NCBI GenBank assembly: GCA_045632265.1
Contig: JAZQWG010000002.1
Location: forward strand, 1-64,000
From: Scatosoma sp045632265
GTDB taxonomy: Bacteria; Bacillota; Clostridia; Christensenellales; Borkfalkiaceae
DNA length: 64,000 nucleotides
Direction of reading: 5' to 3'
Shown: positions 44,297 to 52,041 of the stretch, in pieces
How the letters are laid out: each line of letters opens with the position of its first letter
Position numbering within the stretch: the stretch's first letter is position 1
The notes under the pieces: model-generated
What the model was told of the DNA's origin: nothing
Database searches by the model: none
What the model saw: the letters and a program-made list of their open reading frames with translations, nothing else
Translations under genes and position numbers: made by a program

Positions 44297-45720
44297 TTCG
44301 TCACCCCTATCAAAAGGCGTGAGCCTTTACCGCATTTCGTCACTTCTTCCATGCCTATTCCTTGCTCTTTTGCAAGCAATTCCGCAACGTACGGTTGGCA
44401 AAAACCGCCTTGACATCTACCCATGCCCGTACGTGTTCTACGTTTAACCCCGTCTACGTCTTTTGCTGGTGGATTTTGGCGGATTGCATGCAAAATTTCC
44501 CCTTCCGTCACTTGCTCGCAACGGCATACGATTTTTCCATACGAAGGCTCTTTTTTAATCAGTTCGTTTTTCTCTTGACTAGAAAGCTTTTTGAAAAAAT
44601 CGTCAGCTTTTCTATGCCCGTTAAAAGCGTTGTTTTTCTTCAACTTTATATGCTTAGAAACAAGGGTTTCCACAACGTATTTTGCAATTGCGGGGGCAGC
44701 AGAAAGCCCAGGCGATTCTATCCCTGCGCAATGAATAACACCCTTTGCCTTTTCGCTTTCTTCAATAATAAAATCATGTTTAGAAGAATATGCGCGAATC
44801 CCCGCAAACGACGTTATCGTGTCAAAAAAAGGTGGATTTTTCGTCATTTTGCTTGCCTTTTCCATAATATAAGTCAAGCCTTTTGTGCTCGTTTCCTTAT
44901 CGGCGTTTTCTTGTTCTTCAGACGTTGGCCCAAGCATAAGATTGTTGTCCGCCGTCCTTGTGACAAGTATCCCTTTCCCCTTTGACGTAGGTGTAAAAAA
45001 GAGCGTATGAGAAACAAAATCGCCACTTTCTCTATCAAGCAAAATATACTCACCTTTTCGTGCGCCGATGGTGATTTCATCGCCAACCATAGCCGCTATT
45101 TTACCGCTGTTTAACCCCGCCGCGTTGATGATTAGTTTGCCATAAACAATTTGTCCGTCGCTGGATTTTACGGCGTAATTTTCCCCATTATTTTCAATCG
45201 ACAACACTTCAAAATCCGTCATAAGCCGCGCACCGTTATCCATGGCGTTGCCTATCGCCGCAATCGTCAACGTGTAAGGGCAAACTATGCCGCTTGTCGG
45301 CGCATATAACGCCGCAATCGCTACGTTTGATAGATTCTTCTCCATGGCTTTAAGTTGCAGTTTATCGACGATTTCAAGCCCTTTTACGCCGTTTTTCTCA
45401 CCCCTTTCTTTTAAGGTTTTCAACACTTGTATTTCTTCTTCCAAAAAGGCAACGACAAGCGAGCCGTTGCGATAAAACTTCACGCCAAGTTCCTTGCAGA
45501 GCTCTTCCATCATTTGGTTTCCTTCTACGTTAAATTTCGCTTTCAAACTATCGTTTGGCGCATCGTAGCCCGCATGAACAATACCGCTGTTTGCCTTGCT
45601 TGCGCCCATACAAACGTCGCTTTCCTTTTCCAAAAGGCATACTTTTAATTGATATTTTGCAAGTTCTCGCAAAATCAGTCCACCGATTACGCCGCCACCG
45701 ACAACAACCACGTCAAACAT
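44293..45720 (-). CDS. glpA: GlpA-like glycerol-3-phosphate dehydrogenase with [2Fe-2S] BFD domain
   Basis: 475 residues. FAD-dependent DAO fold (VVVGGGVIGGLILRELA at the start, ASKANSGIVHAGYD) followed by a C-terminal BFD-type [2Fe-2S] domain with IVCRCEQVTEGEI and MGRCQGGFC supplying four cysteines. This fusion is typical of anaerobic GlpA-like enzymes that oxidise glycerol-3-phosphate to DHAP; L-2-hydroxyglutarate-type substrates are an alternative for this superfamily. Start ATG 45720 is preceded by a G-rich AAAGGGGG; the frame is open 24 codons upstream without a ribosome site. It is the first gene of a four-gene, overlapping operon that ends at 41882. Confidence 0.87.
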   Translation of the reverse strand: MFDVVVVGGGVIGGLILRELAKYQLKVCLLEKESDVCMGASKANSGIVHAGYDAPNDSLKAKFNVEGNQMMEELCKELGVKFYRNGSLVVAFLEEEIQVLKTLKERGEKNGVKGLEIVDKLQLKAMEKNLSNVAIAALYAPTSGIVCPYTLTIAAIGNAMDNGARLMTDFEVLSIENNGENYAVKSSDGQIVYGKLIINAAGLNSGKIAAMVGDEITIGARKGEYILLDRESGDFVSHTLFFTPTSKGKGILVTRTADNNLMLGPTSEEQENADKETSTKGLTYIMEKASKMTKNPPFFDTITSFAGIRAYSSKHDFIIEESEKAKGVIHCAGIESPGLSAAPAIAKYVVETLVSKHIKLKKNNAFNGHRKADDFFKKLSSQEKNELIKKEPSYGKIVCRCEQVTEGEILHAIRQNPPAKDVDGVKRRTRTGMGRCQGGFCQPYVAELLAKEQGIGMEEVTKCGKGSRLLIGVTK

Positions 45721-45940
45721 CACGTTCCCCCTTTTTGTACACATTTTAGTATAACGCTCCAACGTGGAATATATACTTTTGCGTGTAAGCAAGTTTATTT
45801 TGACGGTAAAATTTTCTCAAGAGAGATAACGCCTTAAATATTTAGTCATCCACGAGAAAGAATGCCACAAACGATGATACGTACTTCCCCACCGCAATAT
45901 GTCCATTTTTCAAATTTTTGCGACACAAACTAATTTTGCA
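45721..45940 (-). other. Leader and promoter region of the glp-like operon, no gene seen
   Basis: Part of the 354-bp gap 45721-46074. I see no reading frame, tRNA or riboswitch. Candidate promoter pieces on the minus strand (TATACT about 20 nt before the ribosome site; TTGAGA with TAAACT at 17-nt spacing further up) are each imperfect. A small inverted repeat TTGC-TTACAC-GCAA lies between them. The remainder of the gap is repeat copy A and the rpiB terminator. Confidence 0.4.
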
Positions 45941-45976
45941 CAAATAAAAATCCCCACGCAAATACATGGGGATTTT
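45941..45976 (-). terminator. Rho-independent terminator after rpiB (copy A)
   Basis: Perfect 10-bp stem AAAATCCCCA/TGGGGATTTT (45947-45956 with 45967-45976), then TTTTTATTT on the minus strand. It is a duplicate, apart from loop bases, of the terminator at 46846-46875. Confidence 0.85.
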
Positions 45977-46054
45977 ATTTTATAATTTTTTCGTCAATAA
46001 TAATTTTCGACCAAATCTTCCAAGCGACCGATTGTAAATTCCGCCCAAGCGTAT
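45943..46054 (-). repeat. Direct repeat copy A: orphan 3' end of the SARP regulator gene plus terminator
   Basis: 112 bp that match 46842-46953 with three mismatches, all in the terminator loop; 45964-46054 (91 bp) is identical. The segment still encodes the last 19 codons and stop of the regulator at 46893-47690 (reading YAWAEFTIGRL... to ENYY), but here it is fused directly behind the rpiB stop and has no upstream gene. Confidence 0.9.
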
Positions 46055-46074
46055 CCGCCCCGTCCGCAAGTTAT

Positions 46075-46653
46075 TTATTCGGGTTTTTTATCAAAATCAA
46101 GCGTCAAATCGTAATCGCCAAGTTTATTAACCTTGAATCCGTTCTTTTTATATTCTTCATAATCAAACGCTTCCAACTCGTCAATCGCAAGCTTGTGGAA
46201 TTCATAGAAATTATGCCACCATTCCCAACCGCTACCAAGGTCGTTGGAAAGATAAGCATCGGCAATATCACAAGCCGTTTGCGGCGCCACGTAAAAAGCA
46301 CCCATCGCCAAAACGTTTACGCCGTTGCCGGTAATTGCACGCATTGCCGCGGGCAAACTTTCTACAACGCCAGCATGTACGTGCGGGCACTTGCTCGCTG
46401 CAATATGGATACCCATGCCCGTACCGCAGAACAAAAGAGCTCTTTCATAATTACCCTCGGAGATTTCCGCACCTACGCGAAGACCTACTCGATGGAACAT
46501 CAAATCCGTATCTTTCGGGTCGCTATCCTTTTTAACGCCCAAGTCAAGGATTTTCCAACCCTTTTTCGTCAAATGTTCTACCACAACTTCTTTCAAAGGG
46601 AAACCCGCAAAATCCGCACCAACTACCAAATACTTATCCTTTACCGTTTTCAT
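46075..46653 (-). CDS. RpiB/LacA/LacB-family sugar-phosphate isomerase
   Basis: 192 residues. The active-site loop LLFCGTGMGIHIAASK carries the catalytic Cys of RpiB, and the N-terminal VVGADFAGFPLKEVV corresponds to the phosphate/substrate end (GsDHaG in classical RpiB, here GADFAG, so the His is replaced by Phe). A WWHNFYEFHK segment and a 40-residue extension at the C-terminus differ from ribose-5-phosphate isomerase B. Together these favour an isomerase for another aldose phosphate over housekeeping RpiB. It has its own consensus-like promoter and a terminator and is flanked by a 112-bp direct repeat, suggesting it was inserted as a unit. AAGGTG lies about 8 nt before the ATG. Confidence 0.85.
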   Translation of the reverse strand: MKTVKDKYLVVGADFAGFPLKEVVVEHLTKKGWKILDLGVKKDSDPKDTDLMFHRVGLRVGAEISEGNYERALLFCGTGMGIHIAASKCPHVHAGVVESLPAAMRAITGNGVNVLAMGAFYVAPQTACDIADAYLSNDLGSGWEWWHNFYEFHKLAIDELEAFDYEEYKKNGFKVNKLGDYDLTLDFDKKPE

Positions 46654-46695
46654 CTATTTACACCTTTTTCTTTCTTCTTCTAAAAATTTTTAATC

Positions 46696-46724
46696 ATTAT
46701 AACACATCTCGAAAAATTTTTCAA
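46696..46724 (-). promoter_or_regulatory. Sigma-A-type promoter of the rpiB-like gene
   Basis: Minus strand: -35 TTGAAA at 46719-46724, 17-nt spacer, perfect -10 TATAAT at 46696-46701. Confidence 0.85.
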
Positions 46725-46841
46725 TAACTTTTGAAAAAAATTTTATCTTGTACTATCGCGAACGGACGGTGCTCGCACGCACACCCGAATGACGGAAGCA
46801 AAAGAATTTTAACCTCTCTTATTCTCTCTCCTCTAAGCTAT

Positions 46842-46953
46842 AATAAAAATCCCCACGTGAAAACATGGGGATTTTATTTTATAATTTTTTCGTCAATAAT
46901 AATTTTCGACCAAATCTTCCAAGCGACCGATTGTAAATTCCGCCCAAGCGTAT
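46842..46953 (-). repeat. Direct repeat copy B: 3' end of the SARP regulator gene and its terminator
   Basis: In-place copy of the 112-bp repeat; distance to copy A is 899 bp. It spans the final 20 codons of the regulator and the terminator downstream of it. Confidence 0.9.
46844..46875 (-). terminator. Rho-independent terminator at the end of the T4SS-like operon (copy B)
   Basis: AAAATCCCCA/TGGGGATTTT stem (46846-46855 with 46866-46875), followed on the minus strand by TTTTTATTAT. It is the first terminator met after the long operon that enters from the right edge. Confidence 0.85.
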
Positions 46954-47690
46954 GCCGACATATATTCGCCCTTAAACTTACGCATAGCGTCTTCTTTGCT
47001 ATCAAGCAAATCAAAATAATCGCATACAATCTTTTCCTTCTTAATACGGAAGGCGTTGCGTTTGGTTTCAAAAATATCCAAAACGCCGTAGGAAAGCAAC
47101 GTCTTTTTAATATCCGCCACAAGATTGTGAAGCATGCTTCGCGTCGTTCTATCCACGTCCTTATCTTCCCAAAGGTTGACGATAAGTTCGCTTCCCGTTG
47201 CCGTAGTGCCATTTTTATCGATAAGATATGCAAGCAGTTCTTTGGATTTCGCTCTACCAAATTGAATAATTTCGCCATCGCAAAACATTTCAAAATTGCC
47301 AAACGTCTTTGCTTCTACCTTATGATTTTCGCCACCAAAAAGTCCCAAGTCGGCAAATTCTTCCCGCAAATCGTCTTTAGACACGGGCGCAACCAAATAC
47401 CCAACGGCGCGCGTTTTGAAGGCAGGAACGGCAAAAGACGGGTCATTCGTCACAAAAATAACCCGCGTTTGTGGAGAGCGCTCGTGCACGCTACGTGCAA
47501 AGCGCAACCCGTTAAAATTATTTCGTTTTGTTTCCGAAAGCACGGCGGAATACTCTATTCTTTCCACCAAGTAGCAAGCTTCTTCTTCGTCGCTTTCCGT
47601 ATCGACAATCACGTTCGGGAAAGCCATGTACGCAAGCTCTTGCAATTTCTTTGCGTTTTCCGCATTAGAATCAACAATCAAAATTTTCAT
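46893..47690 (-). CDS. SARP-type response regulator with degenerate receiver
   Basis: 265 residues. Residues 1-115 are a CheY-like receiver, followed by an OmpR-type winged helix (about 126-210; FGNFEMFCDGEIIQF, RAKSKELLAYLIDKNG) and a short helical end as in SARP/BTAD regulators. Receiver key sites are altered: the second N-terminal acidic residue is Ser (VDS), the phospho-acceptor place holds Glu53 (LSETKRNNFNG), and the switch Lys before Pro102 is Ala101; Thr81 is kept. It may therefore be locked on or respond to something other than phosphorylation. ATG 47690 overlaps the previous stop by 4 nt (ATGA) and AAGGA lies upstream. Last gene of the T4SS-like operon and its likely regulator; no histidine kinase is adjacent. 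Confidence 0.82.
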   Translation of the reverse strand: MKILIVDSNAENAKKLQELAYMAFPNVIVDTESDEEEACYLVERIEYSAVLSETKRNNFNGLRFARSVHERSPQTRVIFVTNDPSFAVPAFKTRAVGYLVAPVSKDDLREEFADLGLFGGENHKVEAKTFGNFEMFCDGEIIQFGRAKSKELLAYLIDKNGTTATGSELIVNLWEDKDVDRTTRSMLHNLVADIKKTLLSYGVLDIFETKRNAFRIKKEKIVCDYFDLLDSKEDAMRKFKGEYMSAYAWAEFTIGRLEDLVENYY

Positions 47691-48103
47691 TGCTGTATAT
47701 TCCTTATCGTAGGCATTTTCACTTGCGTATCCACCTTGGGCGCTTTTACCGCATCCGCCACCACGGTGGCTTCTTCCACGCAAATTTGCTCTCTATCCCC
47801 CGCAACGTGCATTGTTTGCGCCGCTAAAACGTCCTTTTCCGCACTGTTGATAAGACCCGAATCGTAAAATGCCGACACAATTTTGCCTTCCACGTTTAAC
47901 GAAGAAAAATCCTTTTCCGCAGCATTTTTTTCCGCATAACCCGTGCAAAGCGTTTTATAAATATCCGACATACACGTACGGATTTTATCCATTCGTTGCA
48001 TACCTGTATGCGCCATTTCATCTTTTTTAATCATCATTTTGTCGGGAGAAATGCCACAAGAGTGCAACGTTCTTCTCGAAAAATAATCGCCGTACGTAAT
48101 CAT
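47687..48103 (-). CDS. Small conserved-context protein of the T4SS-like operon, unknown
   Basis: 138 residues, no membrane helix or signal peptide; not recognised. Three cysteines, a helical middle (EMAHTGMQRMDKIRTCM) and a Lys/Val/Gln-rich end. I start at ATG 48103, with AGGTGA 8 nt upstream; a GTG four codons earlier is possible but lies within the ribosome site. It begins 14 nt after the coiled-coil gene and overlaps the regulator by 4 nt, so it is translated as part of the operon. The tight coupling to the regulator suggests a partner or modulator, which is inference only. Confidence 0.7.
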   Translation of the reverse strand: MITYGDYFSRRTLHSCGISPDKMMIKKDEMAHTGMQRMDKIRTCMSDIYKTLCTGYAEKNAAEKDFSSLNVEGKIVSAFYDSGLINSAEKDVLAAQTMHVAGDREQICVEEATVVADAVKAPKVDTQVKMPTIRNIQQ

Positions 48104-48117
48104 ATTGCGTATCACCT

Positions 48118-50571
48118 TTATTGTTGTTTACTTAAACTTTGTTGTAATTGAACGGGAGGCTTAATAGGTTTTACACGAGGTTCTTGGAAAAGGATAAGTT
48201 TTCTTTCGTCCAAGGACTTAATCGAAATAGGTTCTCTATCCAACTTTTTCAATTCATTAAGTTCGGCTTGTTTTTCCGCCTTTACTTTATCTTTAATAGC
48301 CTTGTGTTCCTTATCAAACACTTCCTTTTCTTTCTTCTCGCCCAAAGAACTGTTGATGGATTTTTCCATCGACTTGAAGACGTTTTCCTTGCCCATCTTC
48401 TTCGCCATTTCAGCATATTCGGTGTTCATTGCAACACGCAAAGAATCACTTACTTTCATATTAAGAAGCGTACAGCATTGGTCTAACGCCGTTTGGATAC
48501 GAGAATGTTGAAAACTGAAAAGTTTGGACATAAGAGAAGGGAAATTCTTTTGCAAGTACGCATCCGTAGCAATCATGTGATCCAAAACTTCTTTCTTGGA
48601 TATTTTCCCTTGTCTATACGCCGAACGCTTTTCGGCAAGTTCGCGTTTAATCTTATCCCCCATATCTTCTTTGGGGTTAGTTTTTTCTTCTTCCTTCCAT
48701 CTATCAATAATTTTCTTCGCGCCCGTTTTTTGTATCGCCCAAGCCTTTTCGGTAGATTGATTTCCTACCCACATATCGCCTTCGATTTCCATAACGAATT
48801 CCGACAACCGTTCTGCGGAGAAGCCACCGAAATTGGTTCTTTGTAAAATTTCTTTATTCTTCTCGTTGTCGTAGATATTCAATTCGTACATCGACGTTTT
48901 AAGAAGATTATCAACGTCCTTTGCGACTTTGGATAAATCAACCACTTTGCCTTCAGCGTAGCATCTTTCTTTCTCTACTTTGCAAGCATCCTTAAAAAAC
49001 CTAGCGTAAATTTCTTGATATTCGTTATACGCATAACGTTCTTTACTCGTTTCGTGCGTTTCATAGTAGCGAGAACTCTTGTGGGTTTTTATCGAATTGC
49101 CGTCCTTTTCGATAACAACACCGCCTTTCGTGGTTTCCAAGCCTTCTTCGAGCAACATTTTCGCTTGTGAAAGTTCTAAGTCAAACCCAGCAGTTGCCGT
49201 TTTATATTGCTCATCAAGATCTTCTACTAATTTTTTCCAAGCAATTTCGCTTAACTCATTTTTATTCTTTTCAAACAGCGCTTTCTTATTGTCATATTCC
49301 TGTTTCGCTTCCGAGCGCTTTTTTTCTATTTCTGCAAGTCGGTCTTCGTGTTCTTTTCTAATCTGCTTTTCGTATTCTGCGAAATATTCCTTAGCGCTAT
49401 AACACGTTTCTACGCCTTTTTCAATCACGACAACGTTATCATTGGACAAGAAAGGTTCCTTTTCTAATCGTGCTTGCACCATCAATTTAGAAACTTCGTT
49501 CACCGAATAACGCATTTTTTCTTTACTGATACGCAACGAGTATTTTTGGTTGAACTCATCTATCTTTCCGTCCAAATAAACTTCTCTACGGTAAGAGCCT
49601 TCCACGGCATCATAAGCAAGTTCCTCTCGCATAAAAAGGTCGCCGACCATTTCCGCCGCTTCGTCCGTGACGCCATGATTTACAACGTTGCTTTCTTTAA
49701 TTTTTGCGATTTCTTTCGTGTTTTCCTCAGCCACTTTATAACGAGCAATTTCGTTTTTAGCAGGATTTGGCGTATTGTTATATTCTTCAACCGCATCGTT
49801 TACGTCTTTTTGCACCCATTCGTTTTCCGCAAGTTTTTCGTTGCGCAAACTATACATGCTTGCAACGTATTCATCCAAAGGTAAAGACTTATCGCAACCA
49901 AGTTCTTTTTTCCATGCGTCCAACGCATCGTCAATTAAGACTTGTTGGTCTTGCGTCAACTTGGGATTCAACGTAGGGTCCTTACGATAACTATCAAGCG
50001 CCAAAGCGAAATCGATTTTGTCTTCTTTGGGCAACTCTTTGATGTATTTCTCAAATTGAATCCTCGATGTGATATGACGAATAGACTTATCTTTCCACTC
50101 GTTTTTATATTTCTCGTACGCATCGGCTCTACGCTTGGTTGCCGCCTTTTCCGCAGCTACATTCGTAAGATGTTTCGCTCTTACAGCCGTAAATTCTATA
50201 ACGATTTTATCGGGAGAATTGATTGCACCAAAGGTCATATGAGACAACACGTCTTCTTTGTCGCGAAGCGCAGGAATCAACGCCATAGCGCACGTTTTTA
50301 ACGCTTGGTCCGTTTGCAACAAGCATTTCTTTAAGTTAGGTTGTCTTTCAACGCGCGCTCTGTACGCATCCCCGATTTCGTTATCCCCCCACGTACGAAG
50401 AACTTCACGGAAGAGATTGCGATACTCCTCCAAAAAGTCCACTTTCGCATCCGATTTATCCTTATTCCACGCTTCTTGAAGTCTTTTTTCTACGTCTTCC
50501 TTGTTAATAGGGCCGCCAACTAAAGTTTCAAGATTTGTGATTGTATTCAAATAAAGTGTCTTATTAGGCAT
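48118..50571 (-). CDS. Large charged coiled-coil protein of the T4SS-like operon, unknown
   Basis: 817 residues, very rich in Lys and Glu, with no signal peptide and no membrane helix. Long heptad-like stretches are visible at about residues 390-480 (YEKQIRKEHEDRLAEIEKK, then KKALFEKNKNELSE) and about 720-800 (KAEKQAELNELKKL). The start ATG 50571 follows AAGGAAG at 6 nt. No nucleotide-binding, relaxase, HUH or peptidase motif was found, so it is neither a coupling ATPase nor an evident relaxase. It could be a structural or anchoring cytoplasmic component or a secreted substrate of the machine. Gap to the gene before it is 26 bp. Confidence 0.7.
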   Translation of the reverse strand: MPNKTLYLNTITNLETLVGGPINKEDVEKRLQEAWNKDKSDAKVDFLEEYRNLFREVLRTWGDNEIGDAYRARVERQPNLKKCLLQTDQALKTCAMALIPALRDKEDVLSHMTFGAINSPDKIVIEFTAVRAKHLTNVAAEKAATKRRADAYEKYKNEWKDKSIRHITSRIQFEKYIKELPKEDKIDFALALDSYRKDPTLNPKLTQDQQVLIDDALDAWKKELGCDKSLPLDEYVASMYSLRNEKLAENEWVQKDVNDAVEEYNNTPNPAKNEIARYKVAEENTKEIAKIKESNVVNHGVTDEAAEMVGDLFMREELAYDAVEGSYRREVYLDGKIDEFNQKYSLRISKEKMRYSVNEVSKLMVQARLEKEPFLSNDNVVVIEKGVETCYSAKEYFAEYEKQIRKEHEDRLAEIEKKRSEAKQEYDNKKALFEKNKNELSEIAWKKLVEDLDEQYKTATAGFDLELSQAKMLLEEGLETTKGGVVIEKDGNSIKTHKSSRYYETHETSKERYAYNEYQEIYARFFKDACKVEKERCYAEGKVVDLSKVAKDVDNLLKTSMYELNIYDNEKNKEILQRTNFGGFSAERLSEFVMEIEGDMWVGNQSTEKAWAIQKTGAKKIIDRWKEEEKTNPKEDMGDKIKRELAEKRSAYRQGKISKKEVLDHMIATDAYLQKNFPSLMSKLFSFQHSRIQTALDQCCTLLNMKVSDSLRVAMNTEYAEMAKKMGKENVFKSMEKSINSSLGEKKEKEVFDKEHKAIKDKVKAEKQAELNELKKLDREPISIKSLDERKLILFQEPRVKPIKPPVQLQQSLSKQQ

Positions 50572-50597
50572 ACTTAACTTCCTTACAATTTAACCGT

Positions 50598-51968
50598 TTA
50601 TTTTCTATGATTGTGTATAACTCTGCCGTTATTTGGCGAGCCCGCATCCACTCTTACGCTCGAGGGTTGCTCGTTGGGAATTACGCCAACGGAAATTTGT
50701 TCACGCCACGCCTGTTCTTCTTGTTCCATAATGACCTTGGCTGCTTCCTTGGCATTGTCGATAATTTGATGAAGCTCTTCTTTGGATAACGAGCTTATAA
50801 AATCCCCGCTTATCTTACTTTCTTCCGGAACTTCTACTTTCGGTGGAGCTTTTACCTCAACATTCTCTTTTGGAGCAACTTGCGTCGGCTTTTCAGCAAC
50901 CGGCTTTTCTACAACTGGCTTTTCTTCGACCGGTTTTTCTACAATCGGTCTTTCGCCCCCGCTCTTTTCGTCTCTAAACACAGGAAAAGGCGATTTTGGA
51001 CGTTCGCTTTCCTCTCGAGTATTTCTATCAACCTCACCCATTTTGTCCGTTGTAGGCTTAATTTCAGGCGTTTCCCTTGATATAATAATCGTTTCAATCG
51101 ATTTATCGTTCTTCACGCCGCTTTCCCCCGTCGTTTTAGACACGGAAAAGTGCGATTTCATTTCTTGTTCACCTTGCGCAGTATTAAGAGCTATCTTATC
51201 CGCAATAATGGACGAGCCTGCAAGCGTTTCTGCCACAACGTTGATTACTTTATCTTTATTCGTGATATCCGTAAATGCTTTGTCTTGTTTTTCAAACGCT
51301 TTTTCTTTCTTGGTTTTTTCAAGATTGTTTTTTTCTTCTGCTACGGATTTCTTGTTTTCTAATTCATCAACGGAAATTTTTTCACGGTGCGTTTCGTCCG
51401 TTTTAGCGAAAGGATTTTCGCCTTTCGTTTCCGCTTTTTCTTTCTCATTTGCGTTGGCGTCCTTATGAACGCCTTTTTCGTCCTTTTCCTTTTTGCACTC
51501 ATCAAAGAATTCTTGTAATTCTTTTTCAAAGTCTTCCTCGTCAAGCCCGAAACGTCTTCCGCCGCTTTGCGCTTTTTCATCGCTACGAATAGAAAGCTGT
51601 ATAGCTATCTTTTCCGCATCAAATCTAATCAAATCACGAACGTCCGTGTCTATATCCCCACCAAAAGCGTTTTTCAGTTTCCAAAACGCTTTTCGTTCGC
51701 GAAGAAATGCAAAAATGCGGAAGAGTTTTCTTAAAAAGCCGTTATATCTTTTTTTCAAACGCGAACCCAAGGCATACGCAAAGGAAAGCGCATGAAAACG
51801 GTAGGAGTAGTCCGTCTTCAAACGTTCGTTCAAAGCGTATTCGTTGGCTTTTGCAACGATTTGTATAGAGCGTATTCCGCTTTTTTTCCACGAAAAATAT
51901 ATTACTTCACCTTTTTTCAAGACGAGATTGTAATATCGTTCTTTTCGTTCGTCCATTGTAAGTGCCAT
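50598..51968 (-). CDS. Protein with basic N-terminal domain and low-complexity EKP repeats, unknown
   Basis: 456 residues. Residues 1 to about 130 form an ordered, basic domain (YYNLVLKKGEVIYFSWKK, RLKKRYNGFLRKLFRIF). A long disordered Lys/Glu region follows (about 150-400) with short tandem repeats of the type EKPV (PVEEKPVVEKPVAEKP, about 365-385). A final helical segment (SSLSKEELHQIIDNAKEAAKVI) then precedes a polar tail. No signal peptide or membrane helix. ATG 51968 is chosen over an open frame 18 codons longer because of GAGGGG just before it. Lies between the VirB4-like ATPase and the coiled-coil gene in the operon. Function unknown; the layout is that of a tether or adaptor. Confidence 0.7.
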   Translation of the reverse strand: MALTMDERKERYYNLVLKKGEVIYFSWKKSGIRSIQIVAKANEYALNERLKTDYSYRFHALSFAYALGSRLKKRYNGFLRKLFRIFAFLRERKAFWKLKNAFGGDIDTDVRDLIRFDAEKIAIQLSIRSDEKAQSGGRRFGLDEEDFEKELQEFFDECKKEKDEKGVHKDANANEKEKAETKGENPFAKTDETHREKISVDELENKKSVAEEKNNLEKTKKEKAFEKQDKAFTDITNKDKVINVVAETLAGSSIIADKIALNTAQGEQEMKSHFSVSKTTGESGVKNDKSIETIIISRETPEIKPTTDKMGEVDRNTREESERPKSPFPVFRDEKSGGERPIVEKPVEEKPVVEKPVAEKPTQVAPKENVEVKAPPKVEVPEESKISGDFISSLSKEELHQIIDNAKEAAKVIMEQEEQAWREQISVGVIPNEQPSSVRVDAGSPNNGRVIHNHRK

Positions 51969-52041
51969 ACGCCCCTCGCTTTCCTTATTTAGTATAAGCC
52001 TTGCAGTACACCAAAGGTACACCGCGTTTTCAAAAAATTAT

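Noticed and set aside
45943..46953. Repeat pair considered as an insertion sequence or CRISPR
   Set aside because: Only two copies, 899 bp apart, with no terminal inverted repeats, transposase or spacer pattern; it is a duplicated gene end.
49079..49402. Ser-rich plus-strand open frame within the coiled-coil gene
   Set aside because: Antisense of Lys/Glu-rich codons gives Ser/Phe-rich shadow frames; no independent support.
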